A stretch of DNA of 64,000 nucleotides from Actinopolyspora halophila DSM 43834. GTDB taxonomy: Bacteria; Actinomycetota; Actinomycetes; Mycobacteriales; Pseudonocardiaceae. A program made the position numbers and the translations under genes. This document shows positions 9,221 to 19,354 of this stretch, one piece after another. The DNA is taken from the NCBI RefSeq assembly GCF_000371785.1, contig NZ_AQUI01000002.1, forward strand, positions 3,885,276 through 3,949,275, given 5' to 3'. How positions within the stretch are numbered: the first letter of the stretch is position 1; every line of letters starts with the position of its first letter. The notes beneath the pieces are model-generated. The model was given only the letters and a program-made list of their open reading frames with translations, searched no databases and was not told where the DNA came from.

Positions 9221-11263
9221 TCAGATCAGCTCCAGGGGGTCCAGGCGCACCCGCACCGACTCGCCCCCGTTGCGGGCGTGCTCCCGCTGAGCGGACCACA
9301 GCGCGTCGGCGAGGGCGCGCCCCTTCCCACGATCGACGCGCAGCAACGCGCGCTCCCGCTCCGCGACCCCCTCCTCGTCCTCCTCCCCCAGCGGGACCGG
9401 CCCGAGAACCTCGCCCTCCGGGGGCAACTCGACACGCCCCAGCAACCCGGACACGGCCTGCCCCGAACCGTCCACCGAGGCCACGCGTTTCGCGGGAGGG
9501 AATCCCAGCTCGGCCCGCCCCGCGAGTTCGACTGCCGCGTACCAGGAGGGGTCCCAACGCACCAGAGCCTGAACCTGGGAGAACGAGGAGTCGGCCAGCA
9601 CCACCACGCGACCGCCGTCACCGGCTGACCGCACCTTGGCCGCGGCGGCGAACCACAGCCGCAGCGCCTGCTCCCCCGCGCGCAGGTCCGGTCTGGACAG
9701 CAGGGCCCGCGCGTCCAGCAGCAGGGCCGCCCCGTAACCCCCGGCGACATCGGGCTCGGCTCCCGGAGTGGACACGACCAGGGACGGACCGGGGGCGACC
9801 CGGTCCAGCACGTTCCCCCCGCCCGAGGTGCGCACGGTCACTCCGCTGAACGCCCTGCCCAGCTCCTCGGCGGTGCGGCCTGCCCCGATCACGATCGCGC
9901 GCAGTTTCGCAGCACCGCAGTTGTCGCACCGGAAGCCCGCATCGGTGTTGCCGCACCACCGACACGCCACCTCCCCGGCTGTTCCCCGCTCCGTCTCGCC
10001 GGGAACGGCCAGCGGCCCCCCGCAGTGCCTGCAACGCGCACGCTCCCTGCACTGCGCACAGGCCAGCGCGGGCACATACCCCCTCCTGGGGACCTGCACC
10101 AGCACCGGCGCACCACCGCGCAGGGCGTTGCGCGCCGCCTCGAACGCCACAGCGGGCACCCGCGCGGCACGCGCGTCCGGATCCCTGGCCAGCTGGATGT
10201 CGTCCTCGCCGAGCGCGGTGATCCTGGGAGCTCGAGTCCGCACCTCGGATCTGCTCGCCACGAGCTCGCTCGCCCAACCGGACTCCACCAGCAGCTGGGC
10301 CTCGGCGGTGCGTGCGAACCCCCCGACGAGCAAGGCCGCGCCCGCCGCGTGAGCACGATGGGTGAGCACGTCGCGGACGTGCGGGTAGGGCGTCCGCGGA
10401 TAGGAGTGCAACTCGTCGCCGTCGTCCCACACGACCATGAGCCCCGGCCGTGCCACGGGGGCGAACATCGCCGCCCGCGTTCCCACCACGACCGGCACGT
10501 TCCCGCGGTGCGCGGCCAGCCAACGCCGATAGCGCTCGGCCGGACCGAGCTCGGAAGCCAGGGCGACGACCCGCTCCTCCCCCAGCACATCCGCACAGGC
10601 CTTCGCCAGCTTCTCCAGATCACGCTGGTCGGGGACCACCAGCACCGCGCCCCGCCCGGCCGCGGCTGCCGTCGCCGCGAGCTCGGCCAACCGCGTGGCC
10701 CATTCCTCCCCCGGCAGCGCCTGCCAGACGGCGCGGGCCGATTTCCCGTCGTGCACAGCCTCGAGGAAGGCCGTGCCGTGTCCGTACCGCCCCCAGAGCG
10801 TCTCCGCCGGCCGTTGTGGCGGCGTCGGAGGAGTCGGAACGGCCTCGTTCTCCACCCCGGCGTGCCTGGGGGGAATCGCCAGGCTCACCACGTCGCTCAA
10901 CGTGCCCGCGTAGCGCCGCGCCACCGACCGGACCAGCTCGAGCGTCCCGCCCGCGAGCACCGGCTCGGAGGAGACCACCCGCTGCAACCAGGCGAGCCTG
11001 CCCGCGTAGTCCGATTCGGCCATCCGGTCGAGCAGGAACCCGTCCAGCAGCCTCCCGTTGAAGCGCACCCGCACCCTGCATCCCGGAACGGCCGCGGAAT
11101 CGAACTTTTGCGGAATCAGGTAGTCGAAGGGGCGGTCCAAGTGGTGCGGGGAGACGTCGACGAGGACTCTGGCCACCGGCAGGTTCGGAGCCGGAACGCG
11201 GGAACCGCGCCCCGAGCGCGCTCCACCGGAAGAACGCGCACGTTCGGATCCGGACCCCGCCAT
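9221..11263 (-). CDS. priA: Replication restart protein PriA, actinobacterial non-helicase type
   Basis: A 680-residue homologue of primosomal protein N'. The N-terminal DNA 3'-end-binding domain (about 30-115) is clear, with RVLVDVSPHHLDRPFDYLIP. In the helicase core the Walker A motif GxxGSGKT is absent and the DEEH box is replaced by VWDDGDE, as known for actinobacterial PriA, which is thought to lack helicase activity. The zinc-binding cysteines are kept: CAQCRERARCRHCGG, then CRWCGNTDAGFRCDNCG. The ATG at 11263 follows GGGAGG. It probably acts as a scaffold for reloading the replisome at stalled forks. Confidence 0.94.
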   Translation of the reverse strand: MAGSGSERARSSGGARSGRGSRVPAPNLPVARVLVDVSPHHLDRPFDYLIPQKFDSAAVPGCRVRVRFNGRLLDGFLLDRMAESDYAGRLAWLQRVVSSEPVLAGGTLELVRSVARRYAGTLSDVVSLAIPPRHAGVENEAVPTPPTPPQRPAETLWGRYGHGTAFLEAVHDGKSARAVWQALPGEEWATRLAELAATAAAAGRGAVLVVPDQRDLEKLAKACADVLGEERVVALASELGPAERYRRWLAAHRGNVPVVVGTRAAMFAPVARPGLMVVWDDGDELHSYPRTPYPHVRDVLTHRAHAAGAALLVGGFARTAEAQLLVESGWASELVASRSEVRTRAPRITALGEDDIQLARDPDARAARVPAVAFEAARNALRGGAPVLVQVPRRGYVPALACAQCRERARCRHCGGPLAVPGETERGTAGEVACRWCGNTDAGFRCDNCGAAKLRAIVIGAGRTAEELGRAFSGVTVRTSGGGNVLDRVAPGPSLVVSTPGAEPDVAGGYGAALLLDARALLSRPDLRAGEQALRLWFAAAAKVRSAGDGGRVVVLADSSFSQVQALVRWDPSWYAAVELAGRAELGFPPAKRVASVDGSGQAVSGLLGRVELPPEGEVLGPVPLGEEDEEGVAERERALLRVDRGKGRALADALWSAQREHARNGGESVRVRLDPLELI

Positions 11264-11400
11264 GCGCGCACCTCCCAGACACCGACACGGACCGGGCAGC
11301 CACCCTACCGAGCGCTCGCGGTGGGAGTTCGTCGGCTCGGTTCGCCCAGCGGCGCGGCTGGCGGAACCACCTGCGGCGACCGGAACGGAACGGAAAACAG

Positions 11401-11512
11401 GGCTCCCGCGAGGGCGGCCCCGACGTCGTGCGGGCCGTTACCCGATGTCGGGGCACCCGCTCACGAGACCGCGAGAGGGTTCCGCCAACCGAGCACCCCG
11501 CCAACCGAGAAG
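11401..11512. repeat. Family A intergenic repeat, copy A3 (priA-trmL gap)
   Basis: The 311-bp gap between divergent priA and trmL has no gene. It carries a full family A element: GCGAGGGCGGCCCCGAC, a 22-nt apex, GTCGGGGCACC, then GCGAGAGGGTTCCGCC and CCGAGCACC. The CCCCGAC/GTCGGGG stem is perfect and one pair longer than the CCCGAC/GTCGGG stem of other copies. Confidence 0.7.
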
Positions 11513-11574
11513 GAGAACTCCAGTAAGATCGGCACGCGGATTGTGAACGGTCCGTGCTGTGGAAAGGGTGCCGC

Positions 11575-12036
11575 GTGTTCCACGTCGTCTTCTACCACCC
11601 CGAGATCCCCGGGAACACCGGCAACGCCATCCGGATGGTCGCCGGGGCCGGCAGCGCGCTGCACCTGATCGCCCCGCTCGGATTCCGCGTGGATGACGCG
11701 GACCTCAAACGTGCCGGACTGGACTACCACGACAGAGCGGTGCTGCGGGTTCACGACAGTCTGGAGGCCGCCTGGCGGGAACTGGAACCGGAACGGGTCG
11801 TGGCCTTCACCACCCAGGCGGAACGCTCCTACGAAACCGTGGAGTACCGCTCCGGCGACGTGCTGCTGTTCGGACCGGAATCGGTCGGCCTGTCGCAGGC
11901 GGCCCTGGAGTCGGGACCGGAGATGGTCCGGACACGTATCCCGATGGTTCCCGGCATCCGCTCGATGAACCTGGCCAATTCCGCCGCCGTCGCGGTCTAC
12001 GAAGCCTGGCGCCAGCAGGGCTTCGCCGCACGATGA
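11575..12036 (+). CDS. trmL: tRNA (cytidine/uridine-34-2'-O)-methyltransferase
   Basis: A 153-residue SPOUT methyltransferase. It starts FHVVFYHPEIPGNTGNAIRM, continues with IAPLGFRVDDADLKRAGLDY, and has the knot motifs LLFGPESVGLS and IPMVPGIRSMNLANSAAVAVYEA. These match TrmL (YibK), which methylates the wobble nucleotide of certain leucine tRNAs. Length fits (157 in E. coli). GTG 11575 follows AAAGGG; an in-frame GTG at 11554 adds seven residues unlike the family. Single gene, divergent from priA. Confidence 0.93.
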   Translation: MFHVVFYHPEIPGNTGNAIRMVAGAGSALHLIAPLGFRVDDADLKRAGLDYHDRAVLRVHDSLEAAWRELEPERVVAFTTQAERSYETVEYRSGDVLLFGPESVGLSQAALESGPEMVRTRIPMVPGIRSMNLANSAAVAVYEAWRQQGFAAR

Positions 12037-12130
12037 TGCCGCCGTTCGGGTGAGTTCGGCGAGAACACCGCACAACGCAGCCGCTGCCACGATTACCTGG
12101 GAACCGATCACGGCATTCGAGGAGAGCGTT

Positions 12131-13429
12131 TTGAACGGATTCCCAGGACTACGACGCGGGCTGATCACGCTGGTCGCGGTGACCCTGGTCGGCCTGCCCG
12201 GCACAGCAGGGGCGGTCCACACCGTCCGGACCACTGCCCCGGAACAACGCCAGGCGGTAACGTCCAGCAGCACCGAGCGGGAGCTGCGGCGGCGACTGGA
12301 CGCGGTGCACGACGCGGGGATGCCCGGCATTCAGGCCGCGTTCCGCCGCGGCGATCGGAGCCTGGCCGAGGCGGCCGGAGTCGCCGACACCCGCACCGAA
12401 CGACCACTGCGGGCGGGATTCCATCACCGGATCGGCAGCGTGACCAAGACCTTCGTGGCCACCGCCCTCCTCCAGCAGGTCGAGGCGGGGCGCGTGGATC
12501 TGGACTCCCCCGTCGGGCGTTACCTGCCCGAACTCGTTCCCGGCGAGCGCGGACAACTGATCACCGTGCGCATGCTGCTGAACCACACCAGCGGCATCGC
12601 CGACTACGCCGACGTGCTGTTCGGGTCGATCGCGCGGGGTTCACTGGCCGATCTGGACGAGAACCGGTTCCGCCACCACTCCCCCGCCGAACTGGTTGCC
12701 ACCGGATTGAACCAGCCACCGACCAACGCGCCCGGTGAAAGCTGGTCCTACTCCAACACGAACTACGTCATCGCCGGTGAACTGCTTCGGGAAGTCACCG
12801 GGCAGTCCCCGCGGCACTACATCACCCGGAAGATCATCCACCCGCTGGGACTGCGGGACACGTACTTCCCCGGCTCGAACCCGTTCGTCCTCGGTCCGCA
12901 CAGCAAGGCTTACGAAGCTCTTTACCAGCTGCCGGAACGGCGCGGCGAGTACAGCGTGTACAACATGACCTGGGCCCGCGGCGCCGGAGCGCTGATCTCC
13001 ACCCCCTCCGAACTGAACCGGTTCTACCGGGCCCTGTTCCGCGGGAAACTGCTGGCCGGGGAGAGCCTCGCCGAGATGCGGCGCACGGTGCCGGTCCCCG
13101 GCAGCCCGACGATGCGCTACGGCCTCGGGTTGATGCGCATCGACGCCGGAGCGTGCGGAACCCTGTGGGGGCACGACGGAAAGGTCTGGGGAATGTCGAC
13201 GCTCTCACTGCACAGCACGGACGGGAGCAGACAGCTCAGCTACGGGATGAACCTGACCGATTACCAGCGACTCGACGAGAACGGCAGGCCGGTCCCGCAC
13301 CCGATCGACCGGCAGGTCCGATCACTGCAGAACAACGTGCTGTGCGGTGCCAACGGGTCCGGCAACGGACCCGTTCGAGCACCGGAGCGGCGCACGGTCC
13401 ACGGACTCACGCTCGCGGGAGTGTCCTGA
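12131..13429 (+). CDS. Secreted serine hydrolase, class C beta-lactamase / DD-carboxypeptidase fold
   Basis: A 432-residue exported serine hydrolase. Two arginines precede a hydrophobic signal (about 10-28) with a likely cleavage after GTAGA. The penicillin-recognising motifs are SVTK (103-106, nucleophile Ser103), YSN (about 207-209) and HDG near 340. Lengths and motifs resemble Streptomyces R61 DD-peptidase and related esterases. TTG 12131 is chosen because GGAGAG lies about 5 nt upstream and it directly precedes the signal peptide. Natural substrate is unknown (peptidoglycan stem peptides or an ester). It need not confer beta-lactam resistance. Confidence 0.88.
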   Translation: MNGFPGLRRGLITLVAVTLVGLPGTAGAVHTVRTTAPEQRQAVTSSSTERELRRRLDAVHDAGMPGIQAAFRRGDRSLAEAAGVADTRTERPLRAGFHHRIGSVTKTFVATALLQQVEAGRVDLDSPVGRYLPELVPGERGQLITVRMLLNHTSGIADYADVLFGSIARGSLADLDENRFRHHSPAELVATGLNQPPTNAPGESWSYSNTNYVIAGELLREVTGQSPRHYITRKIIHPLGLRDTYFPGSNPFVLGPHSKAYEALYQLPERRGEYSVYNMTWARGAGALISTPSELNRFYRALFRGKLLAGESLAEMRRTVPVPGSPTMRYGLGLMRIDAGACGTLWGHDGKVWGMSTLSLHSTDGSRQLSYGMNLTDYQRLDENGRPVPHPIDRQVRSLQNNVLCGANGSGNGPVRAPERRTVHGLTLAGVS

Positions 13430-13462
13430 CCCGTCCACGCGTCAGCACCCCGGTCCTGCGTT

Positions 13463-13513
13463 TCGCGCGGAACGTTCCTGCCGGAAGCGTTCCGGAGTGA
13501 CCGTTCCGCGCGA
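13463..13513. terminator. Nested hairpin between hydrolase and metK ends
   Basis: Perfect 12-bp arms TCGCGCGGAACG (13463-13474) and CGTTCCGCGCGA (13502-13513) enclose a second small stem with CCGGAA/TTCCGG. It lies in the 118-bp gap between convergent genes and fits a bidirectional terminator without a T-run. Confidence 0.55.
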
Positions 13514-13547
13514 TACGTTCCGGGAGCGGAAGGGAGCCCGGTCGGGA

Positions 13548-14750
13548 TCAGCGATCGGCCGCGGAGCGGAGCGCCTCGACGCGGTTGGTGCGTTCCCAGG
13601 GCAGGTCCACGTCCGTACGGCCGAAGTGGCCGTAGGCCGCCGTCGGCGCGTAGATCGGGTGCAGCAGGTCCAGGTCCCGGATGATCGCCGCCGGACGCAG
13701 GTCGAACACCTCGTTGATCGCGGCCTGGATCTTGTCCGGGTCCACGTTCTCGGTGCCGAAGGTCTCCACGAACAGACCCACCGGCGCGGCCTTGCCGATC
13801 GCGAAGGCGGTCTGCACCTCCACGCGGTCGGCCAGGCCGGCGGCCACCACGTTCTTGGCCACCCAGCGCGTGGCGTAGGCCGCCGAACGGTCCACCTTCG
13901 ACGGGTCCTTACCGGAGAAGGCACCGCCACCGTGGCGGGCCATCCCGCCGTAGGTGTCGACGATGATCTTGCGGCCGGTCAGGCCGCAGTCACCCATCGG
14001 ACCCCCCGTGACGAACCGACCCGTCGGATTCACCAGCAGCCGGGTGTCGGAGGCGTCCAAGGAGAGGTCGGAGAGTTCGGGGTCGACCACCCGGCGGCGC
14101 ACGTCGTCGGCCACTCCCCCGTCCGGATCGACGTCCTCGGAGTGCTGAGTGGACACCACCACGGTGTCCAGCCGGACCGGCTGGTCACCGGCGTACTCGA
14201 CCGTCACCTGAGTCTTGCCGTCCGGACGCAGGTAGGGCAGCACACCCTCGCTCCGGGTTCGGGTCAATCCGCGGGACAGTCGGTGCGCCAGCGCTATCGG
14301 CAGCGGCATCAGTTCCGGCGTGTCGTCACACGCGTAACCGAACATCAGGCCCTGGTCACCGGCCCCCTGCTGGGCGACCTCGTCGATGGCACCCTCGACG
14401 CGGGACTCGTGAGCGGAGTCCACGCCCTGGCCGATGTCCGGGGACTGCGCGTCGATGGAGACGTTGACGCCGCAGGAGTTCCCGTCGAAGCCCTTGGCCG
14501 AGTCGTCGTAGCCGATCTCGAGGACCTTCTCCCGCAAGATGCCCGGAATATCGGCATAGGCCTCGGTGGTCACCTCGCCGGCCAGGTGCACCTGCCCGGT
14601 GGTGATCATGGTCTCCATGGCCACGCGGGAACGCGGGTCCTGAGCCAGCATCGCGTCCAGGATCGCGTCGCTGATCGAGTCGGCCATCTTGTCCGGGTGA
14701 CCCTCGGTCACGGACTCACTGGTGAACAACCTGCGCTGCTCAGGCCCCAT
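13548..14750 (-). CDS. metK: S-adenosylmethionine synthetase
   Basis: A 400-residue enzyme making SAM from methionine and ATP. Visible family motifs are the ATP motif TEGHPDK (about 15-21), [12 protein letters not shown], the P-loop-like GGGAFSGKD and the C-terminal YGHFGR. ATG 14750 follows GAGGTG at about 6 nt; the open frame upstream to 14825 is not family-like. It lies 75 bp downstream of coaBC, the same order as dfp-metK of M. tuberculosis. Confidence 0.97.
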   Translation of the reverse strand: MGPEQRRLFTSESVTEGHPDKMADSISDAILDAMLAQDPRSRVAMETMITTGQVHLAGEVTTEAYADIPGILREKVLEIGYDDSAKGFDGNSCGVNVSIDAQSPDIGQGVDSAHESRVEGAIDEVAQQGAGDQGLMFGYACDDTPELMPLPIALAHRLSRGLTRTRSEGVLPYLRPDGKTQVTVEYAGDQPVRLDTVVVSTQHSEDVDPDGGVADDVRRRVVDPELSDLSLDASDTRLLVNPTGRFVTGGPMGDCGLTGRKIIVDTYGGMARHGGGAFSGKDPSKVDRSAAYATRWVAKNVVAAGLADRVEVQTAFAIGKAAPVGLFVETFGTENVDPDKIQAAINEVFDLRPAAIIRDLDLLHPIYAPTAAYGHFGRTDVDLPWERTNRVEALRSAADR

Positions 14751-14825
14751 CGAGCACCTCGTCACAAGGTAAAAGGTCGGGTGCGCCCGCGTCTCGACGT
14801 CGGGCACTGTGTGTGATTTCCGCAC

Positions 14826-16097
14826 TCAGCCTACGGTGGGAACTCGCTGGTCGGCGAACTGCTCCACCACCGCATCCCACACTCTGGAAGCCAGCAGGGA
14901 CTTCGCACCGTACGGGACGGGGCGCTGCGTCCCCGAAGCAGCCAGCACCCAGCCCGCGTTGTCCTCCACCTCGAAGGCTCGCCCGTCACCGACCGCGTTC
15001 ACCACCAGCAGATCGCACGCCTTGCTCGCGAGCTTGGTCCTGCCGTACTGCAGAACGGTGGTGTCGGGATCGCCGGTCTCGGCGGCGAACCCGGCGAGAA
15101 CCCCGATGCGGAGCCGCCCCGCGGAACGTGCCGCGCCGAGCTCGCCGAGCACATCGGGATTGCGGGTGAGGGCGACCGATTCCGGCTCCCGATCGGACTT
15201 CTTGATCTTGTGCTCGACCCGCTCCGCTGGCCGGAAATCGGCCACGGCCGCCGACATGACCACGGCGTCCGCGTCCGCGGAGGCATCGAACATCTCGGCG
15301 TGGAGCTGCTCGGCCGTCTCCACCCGACGCAACCGCACTCCCGCGGGAACGGGCAGATCAGCGGTGTTCGCGGCCACGAGCGTCACCTCCGCCCCTCGAT
15401 GGGCGGCGACCCGCGCCAGGGCGAAGCCCTGCCTGCCCGAGGAGCGGTTCCCGAGGTAGCGGACGGGGTCCAGCGGCTCGCGCGTTCCCCCCGCGGAGAT
15501 CACCACTCTCCGCCCGGCGAGATCGCGCGGCACGGCGGTGGCATCGGTGAGCAGCAACCTGGCCAGATCCACTATCTCGGCGGGATCGGGCAGCCGCCCC
15601 TTGCCGGAGTCGGCCCCGGTCAGCCTGCCCCTGTCCGGTTCGGCCACCACGATCCCCCTGCTCCGCAGGGTTTCCACGTTGTGCCGGGTGGCGGCGTTCT
15701 CCCACATCTCGGTGTGCATCGCGGGAACGAGCAACACCGGACAGGTCGCGGTCAGCAGCGTCGAGGTGAGCAGATCGTCGGCGAGGCCGTTCGCCGCACG
15801 GGCGATCAGGTCGGCCGTGGCCGGAGCGACCACGACCAGATCGGCCTCCTGCCCCAGTCGCACGTGCGCCACGCTCGGCACGTCCTCGAACACTCCGGTC
15901 CGCACCGGATGCCCGGACAGTCCCTCGAAAGTGGCCGCCCCGACGAACCTCAACGCCGCCTCGGTGGGAGCGACCCGGACGTCGTGACCACTCTCGGTCA
16001 GCCCGCGCAGCACCTCACAGGCCTTGTAAGCGGCGATGCCACCGGCGACCCCGAGAACGACCCGGGAGCCGCCCGTCCCGCTCCTGTCTTCGCTCAC
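14826..16097 (-). CDS. coaBC: Bifunctional phosphopantothenoylcysteine decarboxylase / phosphopantothenate-cysteine ligase
   Basis: A 423-residue fusion catalysing two steps of coenzyme A synthesis. The N-terminal flavoprotein CoaC domain starts [13 protein letters not shown] (about 13-25), and its substrate-clamp region has the [13 protein letters not shown] segment. The CoaB domain from about 195 begins [21 protein letters not shown] with the SSGRQG motif. GTG 16097 overlaps the rpoZ stop (GTGA), which indicates coupling. Confidence 0.96.
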   Translation of the reverse strand: MSEDRSGTGGSRVVLGVAGGIAAYKACEVLRGLTESGHDVRVAPTEAALRFVGAATFEGLSGHPVRTGVFEDVPSVAHVRLGQEADLVVVAPATADLIARAANGLADDLLTSTLLTATCPVLLVPAMHTEMWENAATRHNVETLRSRGIVVAEPDRGRLTGADSGKGRLPDPAEIVDLARLLLTDATAVPRDLAGRRVVISAGGTREPLDPVRYLGNRSSGRQGFALARVAAHRGAEVTLVAANTADLPVPAGVRLRRVETAEQLHAEMFDASADADAVVMSAAVADFRPAERVEHKIKKSDREPESVALTRNPDVLGELGAARSAGRLRIGVLAGFAAETGDPDTTVLQYGRTKLASKACDLLVVNAVGDGRAFEVEDNAGWVLAASGTQRPVPYGAKSLLASRVWDAVVEQFADQRVPTVG

Positions 16098-16408
16098 GCG
16101 CCCTCGGAGTGTTGCAGGACGCCCGCGTGGATCTCGCGCAGGGCTATGGACAGCGGCTTCTCCCGCGGGCCCGGTTCGACCAGCGGGCCGACGTACTCCA
16201 GCAGCCCCTCGCCCAACTGGGCGTAGTAGTCCTGGATCTGCCTGGCGCGCTTGGCGGCGTAGATGGCCAGCGCGTACTTGGAGCTCACGTTGTCCAGCAG
16301 ATCGTCGATCGGCGGATCGGTGATGCCCTCGGCCACTAGGCTCGACTGGGACTGGGTGTTCGAGGACTGGCCGCCGGGAAAGGCGGTCAGCGAGTTGGGG
16401 ATGCTCAC
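16094..16408 (-). CDS. rpoZ: RNA polymerase omega subunit
   Basis: A 104-residue subunit that helps assemble RNA polymerase. The core [20 protein letters not shown] and [12 protein letters not shown] is the conserved omega sequence. The GTG at 16408 follows AGGAG by about 9 nt; an in-frame extension to 16507 has no family similarity. It lies between gmk and coaBC as in other actinobacteria. Confidence 0.95.
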   Translation of the reverse strand: MSIPNSLTAFPGGQSSNTQSQSSLVAEGITDPPIDDLLDNVSSKYALAIYAAKRARQIQDYYAQLGEGLLEYVGPLVEPGPREKPLSIALREIHAGVLQHSEGA

Positions 16409-16604
16409 GTGCGTGGCTCCTGTGCTCTCCGACGGCGATCGGGTTCGGTCGATCCGGGTGACTCGACTCGGCACGTGACACGCGCACCGGGCCGACATCC
16501 GCCCCACCTACCGGCCGCTCCGCGGTGTGCCGTGCTTCCGACACGGAAACGCGACGAACCACTACACGGTCGGCCGCACCGGGCGGCCGACCGGAAGTCC
16601 GCAG

Positions 16605-17210
16605 CTAACCGGGGGTTGGGCCGGTAATCAATCGTACCAACTCGTCCACCGCCCGCCGCACATCGGCGTTCACGACGGTGGCGTCGAACTCGGAGCGCGC
16701 CGCGAGCTCGGCACGCGCCGTGTCCAGTCGTTGTCGGAGAACCTCGGAGTCCTCCGTACGACGCTCGGTCAGCCGCCGGACGAGATCCTCCCACGAGGGC
16801 GGCAGGAGCATGACGAGCCGCGCTTCGGGCATGCTGCGCCGCACCTGCCGGGCACCCTGCAGTTCGATCTCCAACACCGCGGGGCGTCCCGAAGCCAGCG
16901 CTCGCTCCACGGGAGCACGCGGTGTTCCGTAGTAGTTGCCCGCGTAGTGGGCGTACTCCAGCATCTCGCCCGCGTCCACCATCCGCTCGAACTCGGCCCG
17001 GTCGACGAAGTGGTAGTGCACTCCCTCGACTTCGCCCGCACGAGAGGGGCGGGTGGTCACGGACACGCTGAAGTAGATCTCCGGTGCCTGTTCGCGCAGT
17101 TCGTCGAGCACGCTCGACTTGCCGACACCGGAAGGGCCGGAGACGACGGTGAGCCGGGGAGCGCCCGAGTGGGCACTCCCCGGCCGTACGCCGTCGTCCG
17201 CGTCGATCAC
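16605..17210 (-). CDS. gmk: Guanylate kinase
   Basis: A 201-residue kinase that phosphorylates GMP to GDP. The P-loop is SGPSGVGKSS (about 24-33). The GMP-binding signature TRPSRAGEVEGVHYHF follows at about 52-68, then EWxEYAHY-type and LEIELQGARQV segments. GTG 17210 overlaps the mihF stop (GTGA). A 196-bp gap to rpoZ has no evident gene. Confidence 0.96.
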   Translation of the reverse strand: MIDADDGVRPGSAHSGAPRLTVVSGPSGVGKSSVLDELREQAPEIYFSVSVTTRPSRAGEVEGVHYHFVDRAEFERMVDAGEMLEYAHYAGNYYGTPRAPVERALASGRPAVLEIELQGARQVRRSMPEARLVMLLPPSWEDLVRRLTERRTEDSEVLRQRLDTARAELAARSEFDATVVNADVRRAVDELVRLITGPTPG

Positions 17211-17527
17211 GCCGCGTTGAACTCGGCGAGCAACGCCTTGCGCTGACGCTCACCGAGACCACGCAGCCTGCGGCTGTTCGCGATCTCCAGCCGCTCCATG
17301 ATCTGTTGCGCGCGGACCTTGCCCACGCCGGGAAGGGCCTCCAACAGCGCGGAGACCTTCATCTTTCCGAGGGTCTCGTCGTTGTCGGCACTGTCCAAGA
17401 CCTCGGCCAGGCTGGTCCCACCGCGCTTGAGGCGCTCTTTGAGCTCAGCGCGGGCGCGACGGGCGGCAGCCGCCTTTTCGAGTGCCGCAGCCCGCTGCTC
17501 CTCGGTCAGCTGGGGAAGGGCCACCAT
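17207..17527 (-). CDS. mihF: Actinobacterial integration host factor
   Basis: A 106-residue nucleoid-associated DNA-binding protein of the mIHF family, unrelated to HU/IHF. A charged N-terminal helix (EEQRAAALEKAAAARRARAE) is followed by the helix-two-turn-helix region with ALPGVGKVRAQQIMERLEI and RRLRGLGERQ. ATG 17527 lies after GGAGGAC. In Mycobacterium and Streptomyces mIHF is essential or pleiotropic in nucleoid structure and development. It overlaps gmk by 4 bp. Confidence 0.95.
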   Translation of the reverse strand: MVALPQLTEEQRAAALEKAAAARRARAELKERLKRGGTSLAEVLDSADNDETLGKMKVSALLEALPGVGKVRAQQIMERLEIANSRRLRGLGERQRKALLAEFNAA

Positions 17528-18508
17528 GTCCTCCGTGATGTGGGTTTTCTTGATCGGTGCGGCGACGGTACCGACCCAGGTCAGGTCGCTACGAGGCGGG
17601 TCCTCCTTTTTCGAGTCGGTTTCATCGGCTCTTCCGCCGCCCGGCCTGTCAGGTGACTCGCCCACGACACTGACGAGCACCGGCCGCTGCAAGTACTACC
17701 AACAACCAGGCTGAAGTGCACTAACCCGGGGCAAAACTGTTCCGAACTGTCCGATTTCCGGTCAGTTGAGCGACGCTCAGCGGTTCATAGCAGGTCAGTG
17801 CGTGACGAGAGGACCGGATCGGCGGCGGTGTGAGCGAAACCGCATCCCACCGCGACACCCGGGCCGAATCGGACGATCGTGAACATCGGTCCCGCTCGAC
17901 GGCCGCCCCACCGAAAAGTGTTCGACATCACGTCGTTTCTGTGCCGTGCGCCGCCCGAAAACCTGACGAACGGTTCGTCCCGGCTCGGGCAGCGGATCCT
18001 GGGCAGTCGCGCGGAGTTCCGCCACGAGTCCTTCAGCGCGCCTCCGGAGAGATGGACTCCCCGCGGCTCCACGGGGACCGTCCGGTTCCGCGCAGGTTCC
18101 ACCACAGCGACAGCAACGCCGTCACCGCGAGCAGCACATAACAATTGCCGATCAGATGCTGCAACGGCGTCCAGGACAGTTCACGTCCCTGCCCGTGTGG
18201 CAGGAAGTGGTAGGGATCACGACGGCGAACAGTGCCACGAGGAGAGCTGAACCGCCCCTACGTGCCACGACGGCGAAGCGCGAAGAAAAGCATGAAGACC
18301 ACAGGGGCAGAGTTCGATCGTCACGGCGAGGACCAACGCGGAACGCCAACGCCGCACGAGCGGCTCGAGGAACCGCTCGGCGGCGTGGTGAACAGGACTT
18401 CGGCGGTGCAGCAGCGGACGGAACGGAACTCGGTGCCGCGGTGTTGCTTCGACGAGCACGGGAGGGTCGATCATCGCCCCGGGACACACGAGCCCGTGAG
18501 TGCGAACC
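17528..18508. other. 981-bp stretch without an intact gene (mihF-pyrF)
   Basis: No reading frame here has a good start, ribosome site and plausible product. The part next to mihF (17528-17760) presumably holds its leader and promoter, though no clear -35/-10 pair was found. From about 18033 to 18490 the minus strand shows fragments of a membrane protein in different frames (see pseudogene). In M. tuberculosis the same position holds a PE/PPE pair; nothing like it is present. Confidence 0.7.
18033..18490 (-). pseudogene. Probable decayed multi-pass membrane protein gene
   Basis: On the minus strand three hydrophobic, helix-like segments occur one after another, but in different frames: RRWRSALVLAVTIELC, then VVFMLFFALRRRGT followed by a stop, then SALLVALFAVVIPT. 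A last segment, YHFLPHGQG ... LQHLIGNCYVLLAVTALL, with SLWWNLRG, runs to a stop at 18033. Joining them needs several frameshifts and one in-frame stop, as expected of a decayed gene. No family could be named. Chance hydrophobic frames in GC-rich DNA are the alternative. Confidence 0.4.
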
Positions 18509-19354
18509 TCACCTGCCGGTCATTCCGGACAGGTCGTCGCGCATCCTCCTGGTCGCGGAGCGCAGCTCCTCCACGTCCGGACCGTGCCGCAGCAGTTCAC
18601 GCGCCACGGCGGGCACCACGTGCGGCAGCGCGGAACCGAACACGGAGCGCAGCCCGCGCACCGTTCCGCCCTGAGCACCCAGGCCGGGAACGAGCACCGG
18701 ACCGTTCAACTCGGACAGATCGAGCTCCCCGGAGCGGATCGTGGCGCCAGCCACCACACCTACGTGTCCCATCGGGCTGGCGCCCGCGTTGCTCTCCGCC
18801 GCGGCGTCCACGATGGACTGGGAGATCGTCGTGCCCTCCGAGGTGCTCGAGCGCTGCAACCCGACCGCCTCCGGATTGGAGGTCCGGGCGAGCACGAACA
18901 CCCCCCGTCCGGCCTGGGCGGCGATGCCCAGGGCCGGTGCGAGCGAGCCGTAGCCCAGATAGGGCGAGACCGTTATCGCGTCGGCGGCCAGCGGCGAGTG
19001 CTCGTCCAGATAGGCGTTGGCGTAGGCGGTCATGGTCGAACCGATGTCGCCCCGCTTGACGTCGTGGATCACCAGGGCCCCGGCCTGACGGGCCTCGGCG
19101 ACCACGCGTTCCAGGACGGCGATGCCCCGCGATCCGTACGCCTCGAAAAACGCCGACTGAGGCTTGAGCACCGCCACTTCCCCGGCTACGGCCTCCAACA
19201 CCGTCATGGCGAAGCGTTCCAGGGCGGCGGGGGTCTCCTCCAGGCCCCACGCGTGCAACAGAGCCGGATGAGGATCGATGCCGACGCAGAGCGGACCCCG
19301 CGCGTCGATCGCCTCCCCGAGTCGTTGCCCGAAAGCCGCCTGCACCGCCGTCAT
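18509..19354 (-). CDS. pyrF: Orotidine 5'-phosphate decarboxylase (type 2)
   Basis: A 281-residue enzyme giving UMP, the last step of de novo pyrimidine synthesis. The type 2 signature is present: LCVGIDPHP (about 22-30), [13 protein letters not shown], and the catalytic [10 protein letters not shown] with Lys100. The ATG at 19354 overlaps the carB stop (ATGA). It is the last gene of the pyr operon. Confidence 0.97.
   Translation of the reverse strand: MTAVQAAFGQRLGEAIDARGPLCVGIDPHPALLHAWGLEETPAALERFAMTVLEAVAGEVAVLKPQSAFFEAYGSRGIAVLERVVAEARQAGALVIHDVKRGDIGSTMTAYANAYLDEHSPLAADAITVSPYLGYGSLAPALGIAAQAGRGVFVLARTSNPEAVGLQRSSTSEGTTISQSIVDAAAESNAGASPMGHVGVVAGATIRSGELDLSELNGPVLVPGLGAQGGTVRGLRSVFGSALPHVVPAVARELLRHGPDVEELRSATRRMRDDLSGMTGR

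Noticed and set aside
9208-11668. Long plus-strand frames opposite priA
   Set aside because: Antisense shadows; low-complexity Arg/Pro products and no start signals.
12131-13429. Beta-lactam resistance gene
   Set aside because: The SxxK/YxN fold is shared by DD-peptidases and esterases; sequence alone does not show lactamase activity.
18232-19059. 275-codon plus-strand frame across the mihF-pyrF gap
   Set aside because: Second half is antisense to pyrF; the product is Arg/Pro-rich with no domain.
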